Source: Andreesenia angusta
GTDB taxonomy: Bacteria > Bacillota > Clostridia > Tissierellales > Gottschalkiaceae
Reading direction: 5' to 3'
DNA length: 61,317 nt
Assembly (NCBI RefSeq): GCF_001855385.1
Contig: NZ_MKIE01000009.1
Span: 1-61,317 of the forward strand
Shown here: one piece after another, positions 16,733-25,512 of the stretch
Numbering within the stretch: position 1 is the stretch's first letter
Layout of the letters: each line of letters starts with the position of its first letter
Made by a program: the position numbers and the translations under genes
Notes under the pieces: model-generated
Seen by the model: the letters and a program-made list of their open reading frames with translations, nothing else
Databases searched by the model: none
What the model was told of the DNA's origin: nothing

Positions 16733-18229
16733 ATGGACAAGCAGAAGGTGACAGTGATTGGCGGAGGGCTTGGAGGTATCTCAGCGGCTATATCACTTGC
16801 CAGACGTAGAGGACAATTTGAAGTAACTCTGATTGAGAAAAACAGTCATCTAGGGGGGAAACTGAACGTGCTGGAAAAAGACGGATTTTCATTTGACCTT
16901 GGACCTTCCATATTGACCATGCCCCATATATTCGAGGAGCTCTTTAAAATGCACGGCAAAAAGATGGAGGACTATGTGACTATAAGCAGAGTAGAGCCTC
17001 ATTGGAGGAATTTCTTTGAAGACGGGAAGATATTGGACCTAGAGGGCGATATTGAAAAAATGAAACAAGAGCCGTCATGCTTAAGCGAAAGCGAAGTGGG
17101 TGACCTCAGGACCTTTATGGAGTACTCCAGAGAGCTGTACGAATTCTCGGATGCTGTTTACTTTAAAAACCAGAGTGAGAAGCTTTTAGACATATTCAAG
17201 CACTACAACCCTTTCAAGATCTTAGGCAAGAGCGATTATTTTTCGACCATGGACCAAGGGGTGAGAAAGAGGATAAAAAACGAGTACATGGTGGACATAC
17301 TCAATTTCTTTGTGAAGTACGTGGGATCGTCTCCCTACGATGCACCTGCTATACTCAATCTGCTGCCATATGTGCAGTGGGAGTTCGGGCTCTGGTATGT
17401 GGATGGAGGAATGTACAACTTGGCCAAAGGGCTTGAAAAGCTGGCCAGCGAGGTGGGAGTGAAGATTTTAAAAGAAACAGAAGTCACAGGCGTAACGAGA
17501 GAGGGATCTAGAATAACCGGGGTGGAATTGAACAGCGGAGAGACACTAGGCACAGACATAGTGGTCTCCAATATGGAGGTCATACCTTTCTATGAAAAGA
17601 TTTCAAGGGAAAGCGACGATTCGATAAAGCCGTATAGAGACAAATACGGACCAGCCTGCTCGGGGTTTGCGCTTCACTTGGGAGTGGACAGAGAGTACGA
17701 GCAGCTTAGGCATCACAATTTTTTCTTCTCCAAGGACCCAGAAACTCACTTTAGAAAGATCTTTCATGAAAGGGGCCTTACTAAAGACCCCACCATATAC
17801 CTGGTGGCTCCTATGAAGACAGACAAAGGCCAAGGGCCAAAAGGGTACGAGGTGATAAAGATACTTCCACATATACCTGTCGTAGACGATGAAAATCCAT
17901 TTACAGAAGCAGATTATGGGGAGTACAAGGAGAACGTGCTGCTGAAGCTGGAGCGGATGGGACTTACAGACCTTAGAAAGCATATAGTCACAGAGGAGCT
18001 TTGGACTCCCGAGACTATAAGGGATATGTACTACTCCAACAAAGGGGCTATATACGGTGTCGTGTCAGACAAGGAAAAAAACAAGGGCTTCAAGACCCCT
18101 AAGCGAAGCGAGTTCTACAGCAATCTCTTCTTTGTAGGAGGAAGCGTGAATCCAGGTGGCGGAATGCCCATGGTGGCGCTGTCTGGACAGCAGGTGGTGG
18201 ATCAGATTTTAAAAGCAAATATACAGTAG
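16733..18229 (+). CDS. CrtI/CrtN-type phytoene desaturase-like FAD oxidoreductase
   Basis: A 498-residue flavoprotein. The N-terminal GGGLGGISAAISLARR and EKNSHLGGKLNVL segments are the FAD fold; FSFDLGPSILTMP and the C-terminal FVGGSVNPGGGMPMVALSG match carotenoid desaturases. These enzymes add double bonds to, or isomerise or oxidise, C30/C40 isoprenoids. No phytoene or dehydrosqualene synthase gene is in the window, so the true substrate is open. It is co-transcribed with the methyltransferase upstream and closed by a terminator. Confidence 0.85.
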   Translation: MDKQKVTVIGGGLGGISAAISLARRRGQFEVTLIEKNSHLGGKLNVLEKDGFSFDLGPSILTMPHIFEELFKMHGKKMEDYVTISRVEPHWRNFFEDGKILDLEGDIEKMKQEPSCLSESEVGDLRTFMEYSRELYEFSDAVYFKNQSEKLLDIFKHYNPFKILGKSDYFSTMDQGVRKRIKNEYMVDILNFFVKYVGSSPYDAPAILNLLPYVQWEFGLWYVDGGMYNLAKGLEKLASEVGVKILKETEVTGVTREGSRITGVELNSGETLGTDIVVSNMEVIPFYEKISRESDDSIKPYRDKYGPACSGFALHLGVDREYEQLRHHNFFFSKDPETHFRKIFHERGLTKDPTIYLVAPMKTDKGQGPKGYEVIKILPHIPVVDDENPFTEADYGEYKENVLLKLERMGLTDLRKHIVTEELWTPETIRDMYYSNKGAIYGVVSDKEKNKGFKTPKRSEFYSNLFFVGGSVNPGGGMPMVALSGQQVVDQILKANIQ

Positions 18230-18260
18230 CCAGAAAAAGCCATATTTCTGGCTTTTTTTA
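18228..18260 (+). terminator. terminator after the CrtI-like gene
   Basis: AGCCAGAAA pairs with TTTCTGGCT, followed by seven Ts. The stem starts inside the TAG stop codon. Confidence 0.85.
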
Positions 18261-18343
18261 TTTTACGAAAAATTTTTAATTCGTGGATACAAGTATACAA
18301 AAGGCTTTAGAGGTATGTGACTTTCGCTTCTCAAAAAGATGTA

Positions 18344-18371
18344 TTGAAAAAAAACCATACTGTGCTATAAT
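18344..18371 (+). promoter_or_regulatory. promoter of the M23 peptidase gene
   Basis: TTGAAA (18344-18349), a 16-base spacer and TGCTATAAT, an extended -10 with a perfect hexamer at 18366-18371. Confidence 0.75.
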
Positions 18372-18424
18372 TAAAAAGGATTTATTACAAAAGAGTTACA
18401 GTAAAGTATAAGGAGTGTAAACAA

Positions 18425-19786
18425 ATGAAGCGAATAAAGAGCTTTTTAAAAGATAAGCGAAATACAGTAGGGATCGGAATGGCTACAGCTGTGCTGTTGA
18501 GTTCCACAATAGGATTTGCAGTCTACCAAGAGTCTGGAAAGGCTTATGAAGTCAAAGTAGACAAAGAGGTAGTAGGAGTTGTGAGCAAGAAGAGCAGTAT
18601 AGACAGGGTGTTGGAGTCTATAGAGGATGAAAAGTCAACAGAGTACAAGAAAGAAGTAGTGCTAGACGAGGCTATAGAGGTTGAAGCGGTGAAGGCCGAA
18701 AAGGCTGAGATGATAGAGCCTGAAGAGCTTAAGTCCAAGCTAGAGGAAAAAGTAGTGGCCCTTGTAGACGCAGTGGACATAGTAATAGAAGGCGAAGCTG
18801 TAGTTTCAGTAGATTCTCAGGAAGATGCAGCCAAGATAGTGGAGTCCCTTAAGTCTAGAAACATGGAGAAGTACGGGACAGAGCACACTGTAGAGGCCAA
18901 AATAGTTCAGAGTGTAGAGCCGAAAGCTTCAAAAGTGGATGCAAACCAGGTAAAGAGCATTGAAGAAGCGGTGGAAATAATAGAGACAGGCGGAGTAGAG
19001 GTAGTAGAGCATGAGATGAAGCCGGGGGAGAACTTCTGGACCATCTCGAAAGACTACAACACCACGTCAGAGGCTATAGAAGCAGCTAATCCTGACAAGG
19101 ACCCTACAAAAGTAAGGGACGGCGAGATTGTAAAGATAAACTCGCCAAAGCCATATATAACAGTTGAGCTTGTAGAAGAGCTAGAGGTCGAAGAAGAGAC
19201 TGCGTTTGAAACGACATACGAGACAAGCGAAGAGATGTACAATGACACTGAAGCGGTCAAGACTGAGGGAGTGAACGGAAAGTCCAAGAAAAAGATAAAA
19301 AAGACGTCTGTAAACGGAAATGAAGTAAAATCGGAAGTCTTGAGCGAGGAGATACTGCTAGAGCCTGTCAGCAAAGTCATAGTCAAGGGAACGAAAGAGA
19401 GGCCATCGGGAGTTGGGACAGGGAACTTCCAGACACCTGCAAACGGATATATTTCGTCTAGATTCGGTCCAAGGTGGGGGACTATCCACAGGGGACTTGA
19501 TATAGCGGCTCCTACAGGAACTACAATAGTGGCATCTGACAGCGGAAAGGTGACTTACGCTGGATACAACAACGGCGGATACGGATATATGGTGAAGATA
19601 AGCCATGGGAATGGATTCGAGACGCTTTACGCGCACAGCAGCCAGCTATATGTAAGCGTAGGAGATGTTGTGAATGCAGGAGACGTGATAGCTGCAATAG
19701 GAAGCACAGGAAACAGCACAGGGCCACATCTTCACTTCGAGGTTATAAAAAACGGAGAAAAGGTGAATCCTGAAAACTATATATAA
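18425..19786 (+). CDS. cell-wall M23 metallopeptidase with LysM and G5 domains
   Basis: A 453-residue exported or membrane-anchored protein. A hydrophobic segment lies at about 15-35. Next come an acidic Val/Glu-rich stretch (about 40-195), a LysM-like domain (about 198-242), a G5-like domain (about 246-328) and a C-terminal M23 domain (about 345-450). The zinc-site motifs HRGLDIA and GPHLHFEV are intact. The enzyme should cleave peptidoglycan cross-bridges, and the LysM targets it to glycan. It is a single-gene unit with its own promoter and terminator. Confidence 0.92.
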   Translation: MKRIKSFLKDKRNTVGIGMATAVLLSSTIGFAVYQESGKAYEVKVDKEVVGVVSKKSSIDRVLESIEDEKSTEYKKEVVLDEAIEVEAVKAEKAEMIEPEELKSKLEEKVVALVDAVDIVIEGEAVVSVDSQEDAAKIVESLKSRNMEKYGTEHTVEAKIVQSVEPKASKVDANQVKSIEEAVEIIETGGVEVVEHEMKPGENFWTISKDYNTTSEAIEAANPDKDPTKVRDGEIVKINSPKPYITVELVEELEVEEETAFETTYETSEEMYNDTEAVKTEGVNGKSKKKIKKTSVNGNEVKSEVLSEEILLEPVSKVIVKGTKERPSGVGTGNFQTPANGYISSRFGPRWGTIHRGLDIAAPTGTTIVASDSGKVTYAGYNNGGYGYMVKISHGNGFETLYAHSSQLYVSVGDVVNAGDVIAAIGSTGNSTGPHLHFEVIKNGEKVNPENYI

Positions 19787-19794
19787 AAGAGCAG

Positions 19795-19830
19795 AAAGAC
19801 CCAATAGACGCAAGTCTCAAGGGTCTTTTT
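19795..19830 (+). terminator. terminator after the M23 peptidase gene
   Basis: AAAGACCC pairs with GGGTCTTT with a 19-base loop, followed by Ts. Confidence 0.75.
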
Positions 19831-19907
19831 ACGCGCTTTAGAGAAAAAAATCAGAAACTGTAGTATAATCAACTTTATAAAGATGAAAAGGATGTGTTAA
19901 CGATTAA

Positions 19908-21272
19908 ATGATAAGTACATTGAACAGAGAACTTTTTAAAGACAGAGAGTATTTCAAGCTGCTTTCAGCGATAGCTATTCCCATAGTGATTCAGAACCTG
20001 ATAGTTTCATCCCTAAACATGCTGGACACGCTGATGGTAGGGGTGCTCGGAGATATAGACATAGCTGCTGTAGGCATAGGAAACCAGATATTCCTGCTTT
20101 TCTACATACTATCCCTGGGGATTTCAAGTGGCTGCGGAGTTTTCATATCCCAGTACTGGGGTAAAGACGACAGACACAACATAAGGAGAGTTATGGGGCT
20201 TTCGATTATCGGGTCTGCGATTGTGGCAGTGCTGTTTACAGTCGTGCTATGGTTTTTCCCGGAATGGGTCATTTCTATATTCAACAAGGAAGCTGAAGTG
20301 ATCGAGAAAGGCAGCGGATACATAAAGATAGTCGGGCTTAGCTATCTATTCAATGCATTGTCGGTGGCGATTGCAACTGCCTCTAGATGTGTAGAAAAGA
20401 CTAAGCCGCCTATGGTCACCAGTATAATAGCTCTCTTTGCCAACGGTGGGCTCAATTACATCTTCATATTTGGCAAGTTCGGACTTGAGCCTATGGGGGT
20501 TAGAGGAGCGGCGCTGGGGACTGTTATAGCTAGGGCGCTGGAGTTTATAATACTATTCATATACGTATTTAGAACAAATAAGGTACTCTGGGGAAATGTC
20601 AGAGAAGTGTTCGAGATAAGTATGGACTTTACTAAGAAGATATACTCCATAGTGAAAGACGTGCTCTTGAATGAACTGCTCTGGGGAATGGGCACAGTTG
20701 TCTATTCCATAATATACGGCAGAATAGGGAGCGGTGCGCTTGCAGCGGCACAGATATACAATACGGTTCAGAACTTCTTCTTTATACTGGTATTGGGAAT
20801 GGGGGCCTCTTCTGTTGTAATGATAGGGAAGGAAATTGGAGCAGGAAACTACGAAAAAGCCAAAAAGTACAGCTACAACTCCTTTATCCTCACTATATAC
20901 CTGGGTGTTGCGCTTTCAATACTAATAGCGCTTACAGCTGGAGGGATAGTCTCTATATTCAACATATCGGAGTCAGTTAGGCAAAGCGCCAAGATAATAC
21001 TCTATATAACAGCCGGGATATTCACGTTGAGGTCGCTGAACGTAGTGCTTATAATAGGGATACTCAGAGGCGGAGGAGATGCGAAGTTCGGGCTAAGGAC
21101 AGAGGCCTTCACGATGTGGTGCATAGGCGTTCCGATATCCATAATAGGTGCCTATGTGTTCAAGCTTCCGGTATACGGAGTCGTGGCACTGATATCTCTA
21201 GAGGAAGTGGCCAAAAGCATAATATCCATAAGAAGGCTATTTTCAGAGAGGTGGATGAAGTCAGTCACCTAG
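19908..21272 (+). CDS. MATE family efflux transporter
   Basis: A 454-residue membrane protein with about twelve predicted helices in two halves, typical of MATE drug or metabolite exporters driven by Na+ or H+. The N-terminal IAIPIVIQNLIVSSLNMLDTLMVG motif region and the second-half GGGDAKFG segment fit the family. A TATAAT at 19864-19869 is a likely -10. The nearest ribosome binding site (AAAAGGAT) is about 14 bases away, so the start is less certain. The substrate cannot be predicted. Confidence 0.88.
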   Translation: MISTLNRELFKDREYFKLLSAIAIPIVIQNLIVSSLNMLDTLMVGVLGDIDIAAVGIGNQIFLLFYILSLGISSGCGVFISQYWGKDDRHNIRRVMGLSIIGSAIVAVLFTVVLWFFPEWVISIFNKEAEVIEKGSGYIKIVGLSYLFNALSVAIATASRCVEKTKPPMVTSIIALFANGGLNYIFIFGKFGLEPMGVRGAALGTVIARALEFIILFIYVFRTNKVLWGNVREVFEISMDFTKKIYSIVKDVLLNELLWGMGTVVYSIIYGRIGSGALAAAQIYNTVQNFFFILVLGMGASSVVMIGKEIGAGNYEKAKKYSYNSFILTIYLGVALSILIALTAGGIVSIFNISESVRQSAKIILYITAGIFTLRSLNVVLIIGILRGGGDAKFGLRTEAFTMWCIGVPISIIGAYVFKLPVYGVVALISLEEVAKSIISIRRLFSERWMKSVT

Positions 21273-21477
21273 GAGTGTTCAATATAAGACGAAAGAACTA
21301 AAGCCATAGGTGGTATAATGAAAAGAGATTGATAGATTTTTGATTTATAGCTTTTATTGTTAACACAAAATAATTGGTTTGTAGTATAATGGAAGCTGGA
21401 CTTGAATTGAAAAAAACACGGTTTGGACAGAGAAAACTATAGGACTAGAGGTCAAAATAAAATAGAAAGCGGGGTGC

Positions 21478-21496
21478 AAACTGACAGGGTCAGTTT
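21478..21496 (+). promoter_or_regulatory. perfect inverted repeat in the murA leader
   Basis: AAACTGAC-AGG-GTCAGTTT is a perfect 8-bp dyad with a 3-base loop ending 9 bases before the murA ATG. It covers the place where a ribosome binding site should be, and no other strong one is seen. It may be an operator or a hairpin limiting translation. Confidence 0.5.
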
Positions 21497-21504
21497 AAAA
21501 TAGA

Positions 21505-22785
21505 ATGGAGAAATTGATAATAGAGGGCGGAACAAAACTAAGCGGAGAGGTATCTATAACTGGATTTAAAAATGCAGCACTTCCTATACTTGCGGGAACA
21601 GTGCTTGCAGGGGACAAGTGCATTATAAACAACTTGCCTAAGATAGAGGACATAGAGTGCTTGAAAGAGATAATGAGGTGCATCGGGGCCAAGATTGCAA
21701 CAGACAGAGATGGAAAGACAAAGGTGGACACAAGCAGCATAAAGGAATGCAAGGCTCCACACGAGCTTTCGTCTCGTATAAGGGCATCCTACTACCTGCT
21801 AGGAGCAGGGCTTGGAAGGTTCAAAAATGTTGAGATATCGCTGCCTGGAGGATGCAATATAGGGAGCAGACCTATAGATCTACATATAAAGGGATTTGAA
21901 GCGCTGGGGGCAAAAGTGGAGATAAACCACGGCATAATAAGCTGCAAGGCCGACAAGCTTGTAGGGGCCGACATATATATGGACACGGTGAGCGTAGGAG
22001 CTACCATAAACATAATGTTTGCGGCTTCCATGGCGGAAGGCACGACTATAATAAGAAATGCGGCCAGAGAGCCTCATATAGTGGATATAGCCAACTTGCT
22101 TAACTCAATGGGAGGAAAAGTAGTAGGCGCTGGAACAGATACCGTAAAGATAACAGGAGTGGAGTCGCTTCACGGGGCGGAGCACACAGTCATACCTGAC
22201 CAGATAGAGGCCGGAACTTATATGGTGGCTGCCGCTGGAACAGGAGGAGACGTGACACTTAAAAACGTGATACCTACTCACCTAGAGGCCATAACTGCCA
22301 AGCTGAGAGAGATGGACGTGGAAGTGCTGGAGTATGAAGACAGCATAAGGGTAATAGGAACAGACAGCTTGAAGAGCATAAACATAAAGACTCTCCCTTA
22401 TCCAGGTTTCCCTACAGACCTTCAGCAGCCAATGACTACTCTGCTCACTAGGGCTGCTGGCACTAGCATAGTAAACGAGAATATGTTCGAGGGCAGATTC
22501 AAGTTTGTAGACGAGCTAAACAGAATGGGCGCAGATATAATGGTGGAAGGAAGGACGGCTGTAGTTCAGGGGGCAAAGAGCCTGAGCGGAGCTGAAGTAA
22601 GGGCTACAGACTTAAGAGCCGGAGCTGCACTTATAATAGCTGGGCTTATGGCAGAGGGAACGACTGTGGTGAATGAGCCTTACCACATATACAGAGGATA
22701 TGAAAATATAGAAGACAAGCTTATAGCTCTTGGAGCTAGAATAACTAAAGTGGAAAGCGCCGAGGAAAACCTTAAGACATCTTAA
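21505..22785 (+). CDS. murA: UDP-N-acetylglucosamine 1-carboxyvinyltransferase
   Basis: A 426-residue MurA of normal length. It starts MEKLIIEGGTKLSGEV. The catalytic loop PGGCNIGSRPIDLH keeps the Cys that is the target of fosfomycin, and GFPTDLQQPM and RAGAALIIAGLMAEG are conserved. It transfers enolpyruvate to UDP-GlcNAc in the first committed step of peptidoglycan synthesis. The start has an unusually weak ribosome binding site and a hairpin just upstream. The walJ-like gene follows after 14 bases. A second MurA is common in Firmicutes, so MurA1 versus MurA2 is open. Confidence 0.94.
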   Translation: MEKLIIEGGTKLSGEVSITGFKNAALPILAGTVLAGDKCIINNLPKIEDIECLKEIMRCIGAKIATDRDGKTKVDTSSIKECKAPHELSSRIRASYYLLGAGLGRFKNVEISLPGGCNIGSRPIDLHIKGFEALGAKVEINHGIISCKADKLVGADIYMDTVSVGATINIMFAASMAEGTTIIRNAAREPHIVDIANLLNSMGGKVVGAGTDTVKITGVESLHGAEHTVIPDQIEAGTYMVAAAGTGGDVTLKNVIPTHLEAITAKLREMDVEVLEYEDSIRVIGTDSLKSINIKTLPYPGFPTDLQQPMTTLLTRAAGTSIVNENMFEGRFKFVDELNRMGADIMVEGRTAVVQGAKSLSGAEVRATDLRAGAALIIAGLMAEGTTVVNEPYHIYRGYENIEDKLIALGARITKVESAEENLKTS

Positions 22786-22799
22786 AACGGAGGGATTAA

Positions 22800-23585
22800 A
22801 TGGGTTTTAGATTTTGTTCTCTTGTAAGCGGAAGTAGTGGGAACTGTCAGTATATAGCTACAGAAAAAGCCAGGCTGCTCTTAGATGCTGGACTGAGCGG
22901 CAAAAGGATACAAGAGCTTCTTGCAGGCATAGACGCCGAAGCTTCTTCTATCGACGGGATACTTGTGACCCACGAGCATCAGGACCATATAAAGGGTGTA
23001 GGAATACTTTCAAGAAGGTTTGACATACCGATATATGCGAACGAGGGCACCTGGGCAGGCATGAGGGACTCCTTGGGCAAGCTGGAAGACAGGAACATAA
23101 GGGTGATAAAGAACTCAGAGAGCTTTGAGATAAAGGACATAGGTATAAGTCCTTTCAGTATATCTCACGACGCTAGAGACCCGCTAGGCTACTCTTTCTA
23201 CAACAAGAACAAAAAGATATCGGTACTTACAGATACAGGTGTGGCCGGGAATGAAGTAGAAGAGGCCCTCAGAGGTTCAGACCTGCTTATGGTGGAGTCC
23301 AACCACGACCCCAATATGCTTAAAATAGGCAGATATCCTCAGTTTTTAAAGCAGAGAGTTCTTGGAAAGCTTGGACATCTCTCTAATGAAGAGGCGGGGG
23401 TTCTAGTCAGAAATCTCGACTTGAATGAAAATGCCAGAGTTGTGCTTGGGCATTTGAGCATGGAGAATAATTTTCCGGAATTGGCATATCAGACTGTAAG
23501 AAACGTGCTTGAAGATGCAGGAATGGGATCGCTCTCTGTAGATATGACATACAGGGATAGGTCCACTAAAGTGTACGAGATTTAG
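22800..23585 (+). CDS. MBL-fold exonuclease-like protein (WalJ/YycJ family)
   Basis: A 261-residue metallo-beta-lactamase-fold protein. LVSGSSGNCQYI, LLLDAGLSGKRI and the metal motif VTHEHQDHIKG match WalJ/YycJ, linked in Firmicutes to cell division and DNA processing and often followed by an HtrA gene. Here htrA follows by 20 bases; the walHIJK kinase genes are absent. GGAGGG precedes the ATG. Confidence 0.87.
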   Translation: MGFRFCSLVSGSSGNCQYIATEKARLLLDAGLSGKRIQELLAGIDAEASSIDGILVTHEHQDHIKGVGILSRRFDIPIYANEGTWAGMRDSLGKLEDRNIRVIKNSESFEIKDIGISPFSISHDARDPLGYSFYNKNKKISVLTDTGVAGNEVEEALRGSDLLMVESNHDPNMLKIGRYPQFLKQRVLGKLGHLSNEEAGVLVRNLDLNENARVVLGHLSMENNFPELAYQTVRNVLEDAGMGSLSVDMTYRDRSTKVYEI

Positions 23586-23605
23586 AGTTTTAGAGAGGTG
23601 ATTTT

Positions 23606-24736
23606 ATGAACGAGAATTGGGATGAAAACGGCAAAGGGAAAACAAGGTCATATCCTTCTTATGTGCTGGTGTCAGTGGTTTCCGCAATACTGGGGGCACT
23701 TATCTTTTCAGTTGCATTTTCACTAAACACCGAGAAAGAGCCAGTTCAGGACACTCAGCAGACTCAGAACACTGGCAATATAACTATAAATCCATCTGAC
23801 GATGTTACGACGGTGGAAGCAGTGGCGAAGAAGGCTATGAGCTCCGTAGTCGGAATAACTACAACCGAAGTGGTTCAGGACCTTTGGAGCACTCAGGAAG
23901 TTCAAGGGGTAGGGTCTGGAGTAGTAGTAAGCGCAGACGGCTATATACTTACAAATTCACATGTGATTTCAAATGGCGCCGCTCAAAACATAAAGATAAT
24001 GTTTATGAACGGAGAAGAGAAGGAAGCCAGGGCGGTTTGGTATGACACTCTGATGGACCTTGCTGTAGTTAAAGTGGAAGCTGAAAACCTGGACGTGGCT
24101 CACCTTGGAAACTCAGAAAACGTGAGCATAGGACAGCTTGCAATAGCCATAGGGAATCCGCTGGGACTTGAATTTGAAAGGACGGTCACCTCTGGAATAA
24201 TAAGTGGAGTAGACAGATCTGTGTCAATAGACGAGTTCAACAAGATGGAAGGTCTTCTCCAGACAGACGCATCCATAAACTCTGGAAATAGCGGAGGGCC
24301 GCTTCTGAACTCCAAAGGAGAGGTAGTGGGCATAAACACACTCAAGATATCTTCAGGAGAAGGCTTAGGGTTTGCACTCCCTATAAATATGGCCAAGCCA
24401 ATAGTGGAAGAGATAGTCAGGACAGGGGAATTCAGAGAAGCATATATAGGCATAGAGGGAATAGATGTGGCCAGGTATCAGAAGATGACAGGCAGAGAAT
24501 TAGGTGTCAAAGTGGGAGTCCTGGTAGCTAAAGTGGCTGCGGATTCACCTGCTGAACTGGCTGGACTTAGACCTGAAGACGTGATAGTGAGCATAGACGG
24601 AGATGGAATAGAGAGCTTCAAAGCACTTAGAGAGAGGCTTTACAGATATAAGCCGGGACAGGAAATAAGGATCGGAATAGTCAGAAGCGGACAGACTAGA
24701 GATCTACTGGTGAAGCTTGCAGATGTCCCTAAGTAG
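23606..24736 (+). CDS. htrA: HtrA/DegP-type membrane-anchored serine protease
   Basis: A 376-residue protein. A single N-terminal anchor (about 18-40) is followed by a Gln/Thr-rich linker, a trypsin-like domain with the triad His (TNSHVISNG), Asp (DTLMDLAVV) and Ser (INSGNSGGPLL), and a C-terminal PDZ domain (about 280-370). It should act outside the membrane in protein quality control. The walJ-htrA order is conserved in Firmicutes. Confidence 0.93.
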   Translation: MNENWDENGKGKTRSYPSYVLVSVVSAILGALIFSVAFSLNTEKEPVQDTQQTQNTGNITINPSDDVTTVEAVAKKAMSSVVGITTTEVVQDLWSTQEVQGVGSGVVVSADGYILTNSHVISNGAAQNIKIMFMNGEEKEARAVWYDTLMDLAVVKVEAENLDVAHLGNSENVSIGQLAIAIGNPLGLEFERTVTSGIISGVDRSVSIDEFNKMEGLLQTDASINSGNSGGPLLNSKGEVVGINTLKISSGEGLGFALPINMAKPIVEEIVRTGEFREAYIGIEGIDVARYQKMTGRELGVKVGVLVAKVAADSPAELAGLRPEDVIVSIDGDGIESFKALRERLYRYKPGQEIRIGIVRSGQTRDLLVKLADVPK

Positions 24737-24770
24737 GGGTTTGGTTTTTAAGCCAAACCTCTCTTTGTAT
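24735..24770 (+). terminator. terminator after htrA
   Basis: AGGGGTTTGG pairs with CCAAACCTCT (one bulge) over a T-rich loop, followed by a T-rich stretch. Confidence 0.7.
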
Positions 24771-24821
24771 TTTGGCCTAGAAAGAGTTATAATATAGGAA
24801 AAGTAATAGGGGTGAGAAGCT

Positions 24822-24989
24822 ATGTATGTAGTTTGCAACGAGCATCTTGAGCTTGCTATAGAGGAATTTGTAGAGACTTATGGACAGTCTCCAGACGTAT
24901 ACGAGCTAGACAAAGTGAGCTTTACAGACTGGGCGAGTCCAAAGAGCTGTGAATACTGCAGCAATCCTCCCAGATTCTTGGTGGTGTAG
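24822..24989 (+). CDS. small CxxH/CxxC protein
   Basis: A 55-residue protein. An N-terminal CNEH (C5xxH8) and a C-terminal CEYC (C43xxC46) followed by NPPRFLVV match the small CxxH/CxxC family known upstream of rlmH in Firmicutes. The four residues probably hold a metal; the function is unknown. AGGGGTGAG precedes the ATG by 6 bases. Its stop is 3 bases before the rlmH start, so the two are translationally linked. Confidence 0.82.
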   Translation: MYVVCNEHLELAIEEFVETYGQSPDVYELDKVSFTDWASPKSCEYCSNPPRFLVV

Positions 24990-24992
24990 GAC

Positions 24993-25442
24993 TTGAAGAT
25001 AAAGTTGATAACAGTCGGGAAACTCAAGGAGGATTACTTGAGGAAGGGAGTAGACTACTACATAAAGCAGCTTAAGAAAAGCTATGAGGTTGAAGTCATA
25101 GAGCTTTTGGACGAGAAGACCCCTGATACGAGAAGTTCCAAGCAGGAAGAGAGAATAAAGTCTTTAGAAGGGGAGCGGATACTGTCTAAAGTAGCTCCAG
25201 AAGACTACGTCATAACTCTTGAAATAGACGGCAAGAAGCTGGATTCAGAGGGGTTTAGAAGCCTTATGACTTCCAGCTTAGGGGACAAGAAAAGCGTGGC
25301 CTTTGTAATAGGAGGCTCGCTTGGAATCTCTAGGGAAGTCTCGAAGAGGAGCGACTACAAGCTTTCTTTTTCAGACATGACATTTCCTCATCAGCTTATG
25401 AAGTTGATACTTCTAGAGCAGCTAAGCAAAGCAAGGGCATAG
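24993..25442 (+). CDS. rlmH: 23S rRNA pseudouridine-1915 N3-methyltransferase RlmH, C-terminally shortened
   Basis: A 149-residue SPOUT methyltransferase. MKIKLITVGKLKEDYL opens the family N terminus; FVIGGSLGISREV and LSFSDMTFPHQLMKLILLEQL form the SAM-binding trefoil knot. Normal proteins are about 159 residues and end in RAFKI..G.PYHK. Here the frame ends LLEQLSKARA, and the last codons are one arm of the terminator. The missing Tyr-His tail is important for substrate handling in studied RlmH enzymes, so activity is in doubt. The start is TTG, 3 bases after the previous stop. Confidence 0.88.
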   Translation: MKIKLITVGKLKEDYLRKGVDYYIKQLKKSYEVEVIELLDEKTPDTRSSKQEERIKSLEGERILSKVAPEDYVITLEIDGKKLDSEGFRSLMTSSLGDKKSVAFVIGGSLGISREVSKRSDYKLSFSDMTFPHQLMKLILLEQLSKARA

Positions 25443-25458
25443 CCTTGCTTTTATTTTG
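25428..25458 (+). terminator. terminator overlapping the rlmH 3' end
   Basis: AAAGCAAGG pairs with CCTTGCTTT around GCATAG, followed by TATTTTG. The rlmH stop codon TAG lies in the loop. Confidence 0.8.
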
Positions 25459-25512
25459 TTATTTTGGGTTATATAAAAATTAAGATAAAAGACAAGAAAG
25501 GCGAGGATTCGA

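Noticed and set aside
21357..21390. TTGTTA and TATAAT upstream of murA as a promoter
   Set aside because: The spacing is 22 bases, too long; the TATAAT may be real but the -35 is not supported.
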